DNA of 37,683 bases from Clostridium sp. CAG:433 (GTDB lineage: Bacteria; Bacillota_I; Bacilli_A; RF39; UBA660), in NCBI GenBank assembly GCA_000433675.1, contig FR893528.1, positions 1 through 37,683 on the forward strand. The letters run 5' to 3'. The notes below the pieces were generated by a model. That model was not told the DNA's origin, did no database searches, and saw only the letters and a program-made list of their open reading frames with translations. A program made the translations under genes and the position numbers. This document shows, one piece after another, positions 1-8,360 of this stretch (the stretch's first letter is position 1; each line of letters starts with the position of its first letter).

Positions 1-81
1 TAGTATTGTTTTTATTAATACTATTCATGTATTGCACTTGTGTAATATCAAGTAGATGTTCAAGAGAGGAGGAGAAAAGAG

Positions 82-237
82 ATGAATATATTAGAAATGT
101 ACAAAAGACTATCAAAAGAAGATAAATCTCATTTAACTGTTTATTGTATTTATGACAGTATTTATTTGTGTTGGTTCTTCCATATCTGGCTCATCCATAT
201 ATGGAATATCCGTAGCTGGATTATTTTCTTTTTCTAA
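82..237 (+). CDS. Possible 5' remnant of an unknown gene
   Basis: A 51-codon frame opens with ATG behind a strong ribosome binding site (GAGGAGGAG about 7 bases upstream). The first 17 or so residues (MNILEMYKRLSKEDKSH) look like a normal soluble protein start. From about base 133 the frame runs antisense through the convergent HTH gene and becomes Trp/Phe/Ile-rich, which is not protein-like. I infer the true beginning of a gene cut off by a recombination junction near base 133. It could also be a chance frame. Function unknown. Confidence 0.25.
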   Translation: MNILEMYKRLSKEDKSHLTVYCIYDSIYLCWFFHIWLIHIWNIRSWIIFFF

Positions 238-537
238 TTCAATAATGTGAGGTATTTCATAAATAAGATAATTATATTCAAAATAACCTTTATCTCCTCT
301 AACTTTTTCAATTTCTAAATAATGATGTTCCTGAAGTTCTTTTAATATAGATCTTATTCCATCTCGACCTTCCTTACTAATGGCACATAATCCATTAAGT
401 GAATAATCCCAATTTTCGGGTAGTGACAGCATAAATGATAACAAGCCTTTGGCTTTATATGATAATTTTTTATCTCTTAAGTGATAATTACTCATTACTG
501 TATAATTTTTATTCTTTTCTATTTTAAAAACTGACAT
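133..537 (-). CDS. Replication-initiator-like helix-turn-helix protein, C-terminally short
   Basis: The protein has 134 residues. The first ~95 resemble the N-terminal winged-helix domain of RepA_N/HTH_36-type proteins of phages and conjugative elements: KLSYKAKGLLSFMLSLPENW, then a recognition-helix-like segment around GLCAISKEGRDGIRSILKEL. An acidic linker (YMDEPDMEEP) follows, and the frame ends at QINTVINTINS. Family members I know usually continue past this QINT-type linker into a C-terminal domain of 100 or more residues, so this copy looks truncated. It lies downstream of the recombinase and the 70-residue gene on the same strand and is probably element cargo or replication machinery. 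The domain call is by pattern only. Confidence 0.65.
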   Translation of the reverse strand: MSVFKIEKNKNYTVMSNYHLRDKKLSYKAKGLLSFMLSLPENWDYSLNGLCAISKEGRDGIRSILKELQEHHYLEIEKVRGDKGYFEYNYLIYEIPHIIELEKENNPATDIPYMDEPDMEEPTQINTVINTINS

Positions 538-565
538 TCAAACACCTTCTTTCGCAAAATAAAAA

Positions 566-778
566 CTAGAATAAATCTAGTTTTGTTGTAATATTCTTAT
601 ATATTGAATAACTTTCTTCCATATTATTACATTCATAATAAAATAATATTTTTATTTTATTATCTTTCAATAAAACTTTTTCTACAATATAAGTATTATT
701 TTTCTTTATTAAGTTAAAAACATAAAAATCACCATTTTTTAAATCTAAATTATTATTTTCTAAAATTATTTCTTTCAT
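566..778 (-). CDS. Small hypothetical protein of the integrative element
   Basis: A 70-residue Asn/Lys-rich protein (starts MKEIILENNNLDLKNGDFY) lies 6 bases after the recombinase stop and 28 bases before the HTH gene on the same strand, so it is probably co-transcribed. AGGTAGTGAT precedes the ATG. It has no signal peptide, membrane segment or cysteine motif. Alternating hydrophobic and charged residues (YIVEKVLLKDNKIKILFYY) suggest a small beta-rich fold. I do not recognise the family. Its position suggests an accessory protein of the element, but nothing in the sequence shows a function. Confidence 0.5.
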   Translation of the reverse strand: MKEIILENNNLDLKNGDFYVFNLIKKNNTYIVEKVLLKDNKIKILFYYECNNMEESYSIYKNITTKLDLF

Positions 779-784
779 AAATCA

Positions 785-2254
785 CTACCTCTTAAATTTT
801 ACGGAATTTATTATTAATTCTTGTGAATCAGTCATTTTAGTGACTTGAATATTATCTACAAATCTTTCTAAAAATTGTTGTTTTTCTTTATTAGTTAAAT
901 ACTCCCAATTTAATTTTATATTTGAAACTAAATCCTTTATTTCATCAAAAGTAAATTCTTCCTTTTCTTCGTTTAAAGTTTTCTCAATGTTACTTAAACT
1001 AGTATTTAAACTTTTCAATGAATTATCAATTTCATTACTCATTTCTCTATAATCATCTATCCCTAATAATTCATTAATAAATTGTGTTCTAATTTTTTTC
1101 TTTCTATTATTCAGTTTTGCAATTTGATTATTCAAATTTTGAATTTTTTTCTTATTTTCATTTAAAACTTTATTTTCTTTCATTATACTTTTATCTGGTT
1201 TCATTATTTCTAACGACTCTAAATACTTTAAAAAACTTTCTTCTACTTTCGTATGTGAAAATCCTCCACATTCACAAAAACCCCTAGCAGAATTATTACA
1301 CCTATAAGTTATATAAAGCTTGCCATGTTGCGTTTGCTGTCTTGCTGATATATTGCCTCCACATTTTCCACATTTTATTATATGAAAATAATAAGAATTT
1401 TCACTTGGATATCTTCTAACACAATAATGTTTTCTAGTTGCCACTATTGAATTTGCTCTATTCCATTTATCAATATCAACAATTGGTTCAATATTATTTC
1501 CATCAACAGTAAAACTTTTGTCTTTTAATTTCTCCGTAACACCATACCTAACTTTTCCTAAATATAAAGGATTTTCTAATATTGACTTTATAGTTGAAGA
1601 TGCCCAATGTCCACCTCGTTTAGTAGGTACTTTTTCTGCATTAAACAATTTTGCAATTTTTAAATAAGATTTTCCATCTATATATTCATCAAATATTCTA
1701 TTAACAATTTCTTTTTCAAGATCATTAACAACTAAAACTTTTTCTCCAACAATATAGTCATATCCATAAACGCCATTTGTGTTTGTATAATTTCCTTCTC
1801 TCGTTTTTTGCTCATATCCAAAAGATACTCTTTCAGCAAGATTTTCTCTCTCAAATTCTGCAAATATTCCTATTATTTTTACAAACATTCTACCAACTGC
1901 ATTAGAAGTATCTATTTTTTCAGTTTGAGAATTAAAAGTACAATTATGCTTTTCAAATAATTCAATTAAATATATTAAATCTTTTGTACTACGAGTCAAT
2001 CTATCTAATTTATAAATTAAAATGTTATTAATTTTTCCATTTTTTACATCATCAAGCATTCTTTTTACTTCTGGTCTGCCTTCAAGATTTTTACCACTAA
2101 TACCATCATCCACATAATAATCGTGTATATCCCAATCATTTGCCTCAGCATATTTTGTTAATTTTTCTCGTTGAGCATGAATTGAAAATCCATCTTTAGC
2201 TTGATCTTCAGTTGAAACACGAATGTATATACCTGTAATTATTCTTTCGTCCAT
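785..2254 (-). CDS. Large serine recombinase (site-specific integrase)
   Basis: About 489 residues, the size expected for large serine integrases of phages and integrative elements. The N-terminal resolvase domain has the catalytic serine in YIRVSTEDQ (Ser14 from the chosen start) and the downstream KLDRLTRS motif. A Recombinase domain follows, then a zinc-ribbon (CGKCGG, later FCECGG) and a long Lys/Asn/Leu-rich coiled coil before the C-terminus. A frame with a TTG start reaches 2275. I chose the ATG at 2254 because AGGAGAG lies 6 bases before it. A 35-residue frame ends just upstream at 2272, inside the TTG-started extension. The enzyme should cut attP and attB with 2-base staggered breaks to insert or excise the element. 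Its gene sits next to the interrupted dacA, as expected for an integrase beside its attachment site. Confidence 0.93.
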   Translation of the reverse strand: MDERIITGIYIRVSTEDQAKDGFSIHAQREKLTKYAEANDWDIHDYYVDDGISGKNLEGRPEVKRMLDDVKNGKINNILIYKLDRLTRSTKDLIYLIELFEKHNCTFNSQTEKIDTSNAVGRMFVKIIGIFAEFERENLAERVSFGYEQKTREGNYTNTNGVYGYDYIVGEKVLVVNDLEKEIVNRIFDEYIDGKSYLKIAKLFNAEKVPTKRGGHWASSTIKSILENPLYLGKVRYGVTEKLKDKSFTVDGNNIEPIVDIDKWNRANSIVATRKHYCVRRYPSENSYYFHIIKCGKCGGNISARQQTQHGKLYITYRCNNSARGFCECGGFSHTKVEESFLKYLESLEIMKPDKSIMKENKVLNENKKKIQNLNNQIAKLNNRKKKIRTQFINELLGIDDYREMSNEIDNSLKSLNTSLSNIEKTLNEEKEEFTFDEIKDLVSNIKLNWEYLTNKEKQQFLERFVDNIQVTKMTDSQELIINSVKFKR

Positions 2255-2271
2255 TTCTATCTCTCCTATTC

Positions 2272-2379
2272 TCAAATAGTTTTGATATTGGTACTACTTA
2301 AAATTCTAGGAATACTAGTTTGTAAAAAGAATTTCATTATTTCTAACTGGATGTTTCTCGTGATTACTTCTTCTTTCAT
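2272..2379 (-). CDS. 35-residue microprotein immediately upstream of the integrase
   Basis: ATG at 2379 is preceded by GTGGGGAT at a normal distance, and the frame ends with TGA at 2274-2272, 17 bases before the integrase ATG. The peptide contains NIQLEIMKFFLQTSIPRIL: charged N-terminus, amphipathic middle, short basic tail. I have the impression that similar short frames precede serine recombinases in other Bacillota elements, but cannot verify it here. Likely roles are a recombination directionality or accessory factor, or a translational coupling leader for the integrase. A chance frame is possible but less likely given the ribosome binding site and spacing. Confidence 0.5.
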   Translation of the reverse strand: MKEEVITRNIQLEIMKFFLQTSIPRILSSTNIKTI

Positions 2380-2436
2380 ACTTATCCCCACTTTCTAATT
2401 AAGTATAGATAAGCACTTTGAAAAATATGCAGTTTA

Positions 2437-2465
2437 ATTATAATTACTTTCTTTTAAGTAAATAA
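2437..2465 (-). promoter_or_regulatory. Candidate promoter for microprotein and integrase
   Basis: Reading the minus strand, TTATTT and TATAAT are separated by 17 bases, about 55 bases before the microprotein ATG. The -10 is perfect; the -35 matches consensus weakly. Confidence 0.35.
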
Positions 2466-2518
2466 AAAATAGATTTATTGTTAAATTTAAATACCATACT
2501 AGTAATATTTATGTTTAA

Positions 2519-3184
2519 CTATAATAATCTATTATTGTAAAATTTATATACGACTTTATTTGTATTAACAAGCCAAAATTTATTTTTAGTATTTTGTCTT
2601 AAATATGTTTCATATATTCCAGAATATTCAAGTATTTTTTTATGTCTTACAAGTTCTCTTGCCATAGAAGCCATATCATATGCTGAACTATAGTGATTTG
2701 CAGTATCTAATCCCGTTGCATTTTTAAAATTAGTATTTTTAAGTCCCATGCTTTTTACTTTTTCATTCATTTTAAATACAAATGCTTCTTCTGTTCCTGA
2801 TATTCTTTCTGCTAGAGTAACAACAGCATCATTCGCAGATCCTACACATATTGCTTTAAGTAAATCATTAACAGTCATCTCTTCTCCAGCTTCTAAATAT
2901 ATTTGAGATCCACCCATAGATGCCGCTGTCGCACTTACCTTTACTTTTTCATCAAGTGATAAATTACCTTTTTCAAGCTCTTCCATAATAAGTATTAAAC
3001 TCATTATTTTAGTCATTGAAGCAGGCGCATATCTTTCATTTGCATTACTTTCATGAATAATTTCACCTGTTGATGCTTCTATTAATATAGAACTTTTAGC
3101 GCTCTCTGTAAGCCCTAAGTCTTCTGCTTTTACATTTGTAATAAACATAAAAGATAAAAATAATACTATTAAAACTTTTTTCAT
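2519..3184 (-). CDS. dacA: D-alanyl-D-alanine carboxypeptidase (PBP5/DacA type), 3'-truncated
   Basis: S11-family penicillin-binding proteins remove the terminal D-Ala of peptidoglycan stem peptides outside the membrane. A signal peptide (MKKVLIVLFLSFMFITNVKA) is followed by the SxxK motif SMTK (residues 56-59, nucleophile Ser56) and the SxN motif SAN (116-118). The family's third motif, KTG, is missing. The frame follows the family up to WLVNTNK, normally followed by the GVDGLKTGYT region, then drifts into VVYKFYNNRLL and stops at 221 residues; full-length members have about 380 or more. The break lies beside the integrase, so an element has probably split the gene and the 3' part should lie left of this window. 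The product is expected to be inactive. GAGGTG precedes the ATG. Confidence 0.85.
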   Translation of the reverse strand: MKKVLIVLFLSFMFITNVKAEDLGLTESAKSSILIEASTGEIIHESNANERYAPASMTKIMSLILIMEELEKGNLSLDEKVKVSATAASMGGSQIYLEAGEEMTVNDLLKAICVGSANDAVVTLAERISGTEEAFVFKMNEKVKSMGLKNTNFKNATGLDTANHYSSAYDMASMARELVRHKKILEYSGIYETYLRQNTKNKFWLVNTNKVVYKFYNNRLL

Positions 3185-3300
3185 ATTACACCTCTAATAA
3201 AAACTATGAATAAATATAATAATTTATGAAATTATTTGAAAAATTTGTAGAACAAATTACATCTATTTGATATAATTAAGATAATAAGGAAGGTGATATT

Positions 3301-4395
3301 TTGGCTAAGAAAAAACCAAATTATAAATTTAGAAGAAATCTTGCAAAAGCATTTTTAGTGCTTATTATTATAATTCCAATCGTGCTTATTAATAGAGTAA
3401 AGCTTGCACATTTACCACTATATTTATCAAATACAAAATATACTGACATAATTGATGCTATGTTTGAGGTTCAATATACAGGTTCTGAAGCAAAGAATAC
3501 TTTAAACTACCTAAAAGAAAAGAAAAAAATAAATGATAATACTGATGATTATATATTAAAACTATATGATAAAGGATATAATAAAAACACTATTGATTAT
3601 TTAATTAGAAATCTAAATAAATCACAAATTACTGATTTTCTTGATAAAAAATATAGTAAAGATTTTGAAGAATATATAAAACTTGATTTATTCAAATACT
3701 CAAAATATAATAGATATATAAAATATCAAGAAAAACATAAAGACTTAAGTTTAGAAGATGTAGTTATTAGAATAGAATTAAATATGGATAAAACTTATTA
3801 CGAAGATAGTGAATTTATTAAAAATCCTGACGAAATAACTACTCTTGCAAATAAATATTATGAAATACCAGAAGATTACGAACCAAAAGATTTAGTTGAT
3901 ATGGAAGATGATTACGCAAATAATATGTATGGAACATTAACTCTTAGAAAAGAAGCATATGAAAAATTTAAAGAAATGTGTAATGCATCTAGAAAAGATG
4001 GCGTTAAATTTTATGCTGAATCTGCTTATAGAGGATACAATTATCAAAATATAATATACAAAAATTATATTGATGAAAATGGACAAGAAAAAGCAGATAA
4101 ATATGCTGCAAGACCTGGTTTCTCAGAACATGAACTAGGTTTAGCACTTGATCTTGCTAATATCTGGACAATAACTACTAAAGGTGAAGAATATAAATGG
4201 CTTACTAAAAATGCATATAAATATGGATATATAATAAGATATAAAGAAGAATGGGAAGATATAACTGGATATTCTGCTGAAAGCTGGCATATTAGATATG
4301 TTGGAGTAAAAGCAGCAAGTGTTATACAAAAAGAAAATATTACATATGAAGAATATTATGCAAAATATATATTAACGAAAAAAAGTTCAAAATAA
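3301..4395 (+). CDS. VanY-like D,D-carboxypeptidase (peptidase M15B), membrane-anchored
   Basis: About 364 residues. A basic N-terminus and one hydrophobic helix (AFLVLIIIIPIVLI, residues ~17-30) anchor the protein, with the catalytic domain outside. The M15B zinc-peptidase signature is clear near the C-terminus: ARPGFSEHELGLALD supplies the first His and Asp ligands and ESWHIRYVG the last His. The middle (~35-190) is a Lys/Asn/Tyr-rich linker. The family trims D-Ala-D-Ala or related dipeptides of peptidoglycan. The start is TTG, 5 bases after AAGGAAGGTGAT. It diverges from dacA and could compensate for dacA loss. VanY-like housekeeping enzymes are common, so vancomycin resistance is not implied. 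Confidence 0.88.
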   Translation: MAKKKPNYKFRRNLAKAFLVLIIIIPIVLINRVKLAHLPLYLSNTKYTDIIDAMFEVQYTGSEAKNTLNYLKEKKKINDNTDDYILKLYDKGYNKNTIDYLIRNLNKSQITDFLDKKYSKDFEEYIKLDLFKYSKYNRYIKYQEKHKDLSLEDVVIRIELNMDKTYYEDSEFIKNPDEITTLANKYYEIPEDYEPKDLVDMEDDYANNMYGTLTLRKEAYEKFKEMCNASRKDGVKFYAESAYRGYNYQNIIYKNYIDENGQEKADKYAARPGFSEHELGLALDLANIWTITTKGEEYKWLTKNAYKYGYIIRYKEEWEDITGYSAESWHIRYVGVKAASVIQKENITYEEYYAKYILTKKSSK

Positions 4396-4408
4396 TGAAC
4401 TTTTTTTT
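4381..4408. terminator. Bidirectional intrinsic terminator
   Basis: AAAAGTTCA and TGAACTTTT form a 9-bp stem around a 6-base loop, flanked by A and T runs. It overlaps the 3' end of the carboxypeptidase gene and serves the convergent ABC transporter gene. Confidence 0.85.
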
Positions 4409-6134
4409 ATTTATCTTTTTTTAATTCTGATTCATATAATTTTTTATATTCTTTTGATTTCTTTAATAATTCTTCATGTGTTCCTTCAGCAGTTATTTTT
4501 CCATTATCTAATACCATAATTTTATCACTATTTAATATAGTTGAAAATCTGTGAGCAATAATTAAAATAGTATATTCACCTTTCATATTATTTATTGCTT
4601 CTTGTATTTTCTTTTGTGTTTCATTATCAAGTGCGCTTGTTGCTTCATCAAATAAAATAATTTCTGTTTTTTGAACTAATGCTCTAGCAATCGCAAGTCT
4701 TTGTTTTTGTCCACCTGATAAATTAACTCCACCTTCTCCAACAACTGTATCATATTTATCAGGAAGAGTATTGATAAAATCATCTAAACATGCAACTTTT
4801 AATGCTTCTATCATTTCTTCCTCTGTAATATCTTCTTTTACTAGTCTTAAATTATCTCTTATACTAAGATTAAAAATATATGGACTTTGATTAATTATTG
4901 TAATATTACCTCTTATTGAGTCTTTATCTAACTCATTAATATTAATTCCATCTATTGTTATTTCACCAGAATCTATATTATATAACTTACATAAAAGGTT
5001 AAATATTGTTGTTTTACCTGCACCACTTTTACCAACAAATGCTACAGTACTATTTGCTTTAACTTTAAAATTTATTTTATCTAGTATTTTCTTTTCATCA
5101 TAAGCAAACGTAACATCTTTAAATTCAAAATCACCATTAACTTTATCTATATGTTTGTTTCCAAAACTTTCCTTTTCAAATTTATCACCATTCATTATTT
5201 CTTTTATTCTATCTACTGATAAATTAAAATCCTTAACTCTTTCAAGTAATGACCCAATCCAATATATTACATCTGATACTCTACTTGAATAATTATGTAT
5301 TATTAATGCACTAGCAATAGTAATATCTTTATTTTCTATTAAAAATATTAATAAAACTATAAGAAGAAAATCCTTTAGATCAAGAAGTGTTCCACGATAC
5401 AAATTATAGTTTCTATCAACTTTATTCATTTTATATCTTTCAGTATTTAATTCAATAACTTTATTATGTAATTCATTTGTAAAACTATCTTCAGAATTAA
5501 GCATTTTAACATCTCTTATTCCTCTAACCATTTCACCAACAAAGCTTGAAACTTTTTCATTCATTTTTCTAAATTTCTTATCATTTTCATTTCTTAACTT
5601 TACTCTTTTTCTTTCTACTAAATATAATATTATAGTCATAACCATTATATAAACAAATACAACTTTATTTATTATAAAAATAGCAGCAAAAATACCTACA
5701 TCAGTAATAATATTTGTTAAAAAATCTACAAGCATTGGAAATATTTCAGATAATTTTGATGTATCATTAGTAAGTCTTTGAATGAATAAACCTGAACCTG
5801 TACTATCAATACTTTTATTTTCTATTTTTAATATTTCTTTACCTAAACTAGTTTGAAGATTCACATATGTCTCTCTAAACAAAATATTACTATTATGTCT
5901 TTTAAAATAATTACAAATATTTCTAAACCATTCAACAAGTAAAATAATAATCGCAATTAATAATAATTGATGAAATTCATTATCAGTTAAATATACAATT
6001 ATTTTAGCAGATAATATTGGTACAACAACACTTATGGCTATTATTAAAATATTAACAATTATAAACCATATTAAATTTTTCTTTTGATCTTTTGCATAAT
6101 TCCACGCAAATTTTAAATTTTTAAAAAACTCCAT
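4407..6134 (-). CDS. ABC exporter half-transporter (membrane domain fused to ATPase)
   Basis: About 575 residues. Residues 1-310 form the six-helix ABC membrane domain, with helices near 22-40, 58-72, 140-175 and 255-275. Residues ~330-570 are the ATPase: Walker A GKSGAGKTT (~369), Q-loop INQSPYIF, signature LSGGQKQR, Walker B IILFDEATSALD, H-loop AHR. This is the MsbA/LmrA-like architecture and works as a homodimer or with a partner not present here. Substrate cannot be told. The ATG at 6134 is preferred to the GTG at 6140 because CGAGGTG lies just before it. It is probably transcribed alone: a promoter lies upstream, and the bidirectional hairpin beyond its stop ends transcription. Confidence 0.92.
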   Translation of the reverse strand: MEFFKNLKFAWNYAKDQKKNLIWFIIVNILIIAISVVVPILSAKIIVYLTDNEFHQLLLIAIIILLVEWFRNICNYFKRHNSNILFRETYVNLQTSLGKEILKIENKSIDSTGSGLFIQRLTNDTSKLSEIFPMLVDFLTNIITDVGIFAAIFIINKVVFVYIMVMTIILYLVERKRVKLRNENDKKFRKMNEKVSSFVGEMVRGIRDVKMLNSEDSFTNELHNKVIELNTERYKMNKVDRNYNLYRGTLLDLKDFLLIVLLIFLIENKDITIASALIIHNYSSRVSDVIYWIGSLLERVKDFNLSVDRIKEIMNGDKFEKESFGNKHIDKVNGDFEFKDVTFAYDEKKILDKINFKVKANSTVAFVGKSGAGKTTIFNLLCKLYNIDSGEITIDGININELDKDSIRGNITIINQSPYIFNLSIRDNLRLVKEDITEEEMIEALKVACLDDFINTLPDKYDTVVGEGGVNLSGGQKQRLAIARALVQKTEIILFDEATSALDNETQKKIQEAINNMKGEYTILIIAHRFSTILNSDKIMVLDNGKITAEGTHEELLKKSKEYKKLYESELKKDK

Positions 6135-6151
6135 AAACACCTCGCATTATA

Positions 6152-6179
6152 ATTATATCAATAATATAAATAAATACAA
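6152..6179 (-). promoter_or_regulatory. Candidate promoter of the ABC exporter
   Basis: Minus-strand TTGTAT and TATAAT are separated by 16 bases, with the ribosome binding site just downstream. A reasonable sigma-A match. Confidence 0.45.
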
Positions 6180-6222
6180 GCCCTGAATTATCAAGATAAT
6201 TTTTACACTATATAAGCAAACT

Positions 6223-6252
6223 AAAAAAAGGCCATGTTATTGACCTTTTTTT
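6223..6252 (-). terminator. Intrinsic terminator of the nucleoside phosphorylase gene
   Basis: AAAAAAAGGcCA and TGaCCTTTTTTT form a 12-position stem with one mismatch and a 6-base loop, ending in a U run on the minus strand directly after the stop codon. Confidence 0.8.
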
Positions 6253-7523
6253 TACTTTACAACATCAAATATAATTTTTGGATTATCCATTTTTTCATTA
6301 CTTATTTTAAACGCACTATATAATTCATTAATATCAATTTTTTCATCACAAATAATAGTTAGTAATTTATCACCTACACTTACTTTTTCATTAATTTGCT
6401 TATTTAATTTTACACCTACACCATAATTAATTATATCGTCTTTCTTTTGTCTTCCAGCACCTAACTTATTAATAAATTCTGCTAAAACTATAGGATTTAT
6501 ATCTGTAATATATCCATCTTCCTTACTTATTAAATCAATACTTTCTTTTGAAAGTGAGATACTATCTATATCTCCATCTTGACTTTTAACAAGTTCTTTA
6601 AATTTATTTAGTGCTTCTTTATTATTTAATTTTTCTGTAACCATATCTAAAGCATCTTCTACACTTATTTCTTTTCCAATTGATACCATATATGAAGCAA
6701 GAACAAGACATAATTTTGTAAATCTTTCTTCACCCTTACCATCAAGCGTGTCGATTGCCTCTTTTACTTCAATGGCATTTCCTATAGTATAACCTAGTGG
6801 ATAATCCATATTAGTTATAAGTGCGACAACTTCTTTACCAAAATTATTTCCTATTTTTATCATAGTCTCAGATAATTTTTTAGCATCCTCTATTGTTTTC
6901 ATAAAGGCACCTCTTCCTACCTTTACATCTAAAACTATTTTATCTGCACCTGATGCTAATTTCTTACTCATTATGCTAGATGCGATAAGTGGTATTGATT
7001 CTGTTGTACCAGTTACATCTCTTAAAGCATATATTTTTTTATCTGCCGGTACTAAATTACCAGATTGTGATACAAGTGATATGCCTATATCATTTACTTG
7101 ATTAATAAATCTTTCTTCACTTATATTTGTGTTAAATCCTTTTATTGATTCTAACTTATCTATTGTTCCACCAGTAAATCCAAGTCCTTTTCCACTCATT
7201 TTAGCAATAGGAACGCCACATGATGCCGCAAGTGGTCCAACTACTAATGTAGTTTTATCTCCAACTCCACCTGTTGAATGCTTATCAACTTTAACACCAT
7301 TTATTTTAGATAAATCAATTTTATCTCCACTATCTAACATTATTTTTGTTAAATTAAAGATTTCTTCTTCAGTCATTCCATTTAATACAATTGCCATTAA
7401 AAGTGAACTCATTTGATAATCTTTAACTTCACCGTTAATAAAGTTATCCACAGCATATTTTATTTCATCATATGTAAGTATTTCTTTATTTTTCTTTTTT
7501 TCTATAATATCTATTATATTCAT
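6252..7523 (-). CDS. pdp: Pyrimidine-nucleoside phosphorylase
   Basis: About 423 residues, normal for the thymidine/pyrimidine-nucleoside phosphorylase family. The family signature is KVDKHSTGGVGDKTTLVVGP, followed by KMSGKGLGFTGGTIDKLESI, which together bind phosphate and pyrimidine. The enzyme splits uridine, thymidine or deoxyuridine with phosphate into base and (deoxy)ribose-1-phosphate in the cytoplasm. Length and the GLGFTGGT segment fit the broad-specificity Pdp of Bacillota rather than shorter archaeal relatives; specificity remains an inference. No deoC, cdd or deoD neighbours are present, so it stands outside the usual salvage operon. AGAGGTG lies 6 bases before the ATG. Confidence 0.92.
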   Translation of the reverse strand: MNIIDIIEKKKNKEILTYDEIKYAVDNFINGEVKDYQMSSLLMAIVLNGMTEEEIFNLTKIMLDSGDKIDLSKINGVKVDKHSTGGVGDKTTLVVGPLAASCGVPIAKMSGKGLGFTGGTIDKLESIKGFNTNISEERFINQVNDIGISLVSQSGNLVPADKKIYALRDVTGTTESIPLIASSIMSKKLASGADKIVLDVKVGRGAFMKTIEDAKKLSETMIKIGNNFGKEVVALITNMDYPLGYTIGNAIEVKEAIDTLDGKGEERFTKLCLVLASYMVSIGKEISVEDALDMVTEKLNNKEALNKFKELVKSQDGDIDSISLSKESIDLISKEDGYITDINPIVLAEFINKLGAGRQKKDDIINYGVGVKLNKQINEKVSVGDKLLTIICDEKIDINELYSAFKISNEKMDNPKIIFDVVK

Positions 7524-7568
7524 TTTTTCACCTCTATTATAAGTTAATTATATCATATTTAATTTTAT

Positions 7569-7597
7569 TTTACATTACATTAAATTAGTGTTATAAT
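7569..7597 (+). promoter_or_regulatory. Sigma-A promoter of the Thr/Glu-rich lipoprotein
   Basis: TTTACA, 17 bases, TATAAT, with the ATG 26 bases beyond the -10: 11 of 12 consensus positions. Confidence 0.7.
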
Positions 7598-7622
7598 ACT
7601 TTCCTAGAAAAGAGGTAATATT

Positions 7623-8360
7623 ATGGAAAAAAATAAAAGAAAAATGATGATAGCATACCTATCTTTAGCATCTACTCTTTTGGCTGGTTGTAATTCAAAT
7701 AATAATATAAATCAAAATACAACTGAATACATTAATAAAACAACAACAAGTGAAATAACAACAGAAATTATAACTACAGAAGCAAGTACTCAAATGACAG
7801 AAGAAATTACAACTACTGAAAACACCACTGAAGAAAAAACTACTGAAAACACCACTGAAGAAATGACTACAGAGGAAGTAACTACTGAATCTAAATCTGT
7901 TGATGATGAAATAATTGATAATATAAATGACGATAAAAATAAAATTGAATTATATGTAACAAAAGAAGATTATGAGAATGTAAAAAAATATGGAAGAGAG
8001 TTCTTTATTAAAATGGTAGATTTTATTTTTTATGATAAAGATATTAATGGTATAAAATTTAGTGAATTAAAAGAAGAAACAAAAGAAGATGTTTATAATA
8101 CTTTCTGTGATATTGACGCACTTATTATGACCTTTTCTCCTGATTATAAAGAAAATATTGGTGAAAAATATGAGGTTGTTAAGGATTTCACAAGTAAAAC
8201 ATATTACAATGCTCTTGATAAAATAAGAGAAGCTATTGGTGATGAAAAATATGATAAAGTAAAAGAAATCAAAGATAATACTAAGGAAAAAATTAAAGAT
8301 GGCGCTGATGACGCTAAGGAATATATAAAAAAGAAATATGAAAACTGGAGAGATAGATAA
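7623..8360 (+). CDS. Hypothetical lipoprotein with Thr/Glu-rich stalk
   Basis: 245 residues. A type II signal peptide ends in the lipobox LAGC, with Cys23 expected to be lipidated and anchored to the outer face of the membrane. Residues ~28-95 are a low-complexity stalk of TTE/ITTE units, including two exact-register 9-residue repeats (see the repeat at 7812-7865). Residues ~100-245 are a charged, mainly helical domain rich in Lys, Asp and Glu, ending in KEYIKKKYENWRDR. I recognise no family. The stalk suggests a domain held away from the membrane, possibly O-glycosylated. AAGAGG precedes the ATG, and the gene has its own promoter and terminator. Confidence 0.85.
   Translation: MEKNKRKMMIAYLSLASTLLAGCNSNNNINQNTTEYINKTTTSEITTEIITTEASTQMTEEITTTENTTEEKTTENTTEEMTTEEVTTESKSVDDEIIDNINDDKNKIELYVTKEDYENVKKYGREFFIKMVDFIFYDKDINGIKFSELKEETKEDVYNTFCDIDALIMTFSPDYKENIGEKYEVVKDFTSKTYYNALDKIREAIGDEKYDKVKEIKDNTKEKIKDGADDAKEYIKKKYENWRDR
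7812..7865 (+). repeat. 27-bp tandem repeat, two copies, within the lipoprotein gene
   Basis: Two adjacent 27-base units (7812-7838 and 7839-7865) are identical at 25 of 27 positions and encode the 9-residue unit TTENTTEEK/M. Being in frame, they let the stalk change length by slippage. Confidence 0.8.

Noticed and set aside
2418..2444. Plus-strand TTGAAA, 15 bases, TATAAT near the element end
   Set aside because: Spacing is short and no plus-strand gene follows; the TATAAT is part of a palindrome that also serves the minus strand.
3301..4395. Vancomycin-resistance gene (vanY)
   Set aside because: No vanHAX or vanRS genes nearby; M15B carboxypeptidases are common housekeeping enzymes.
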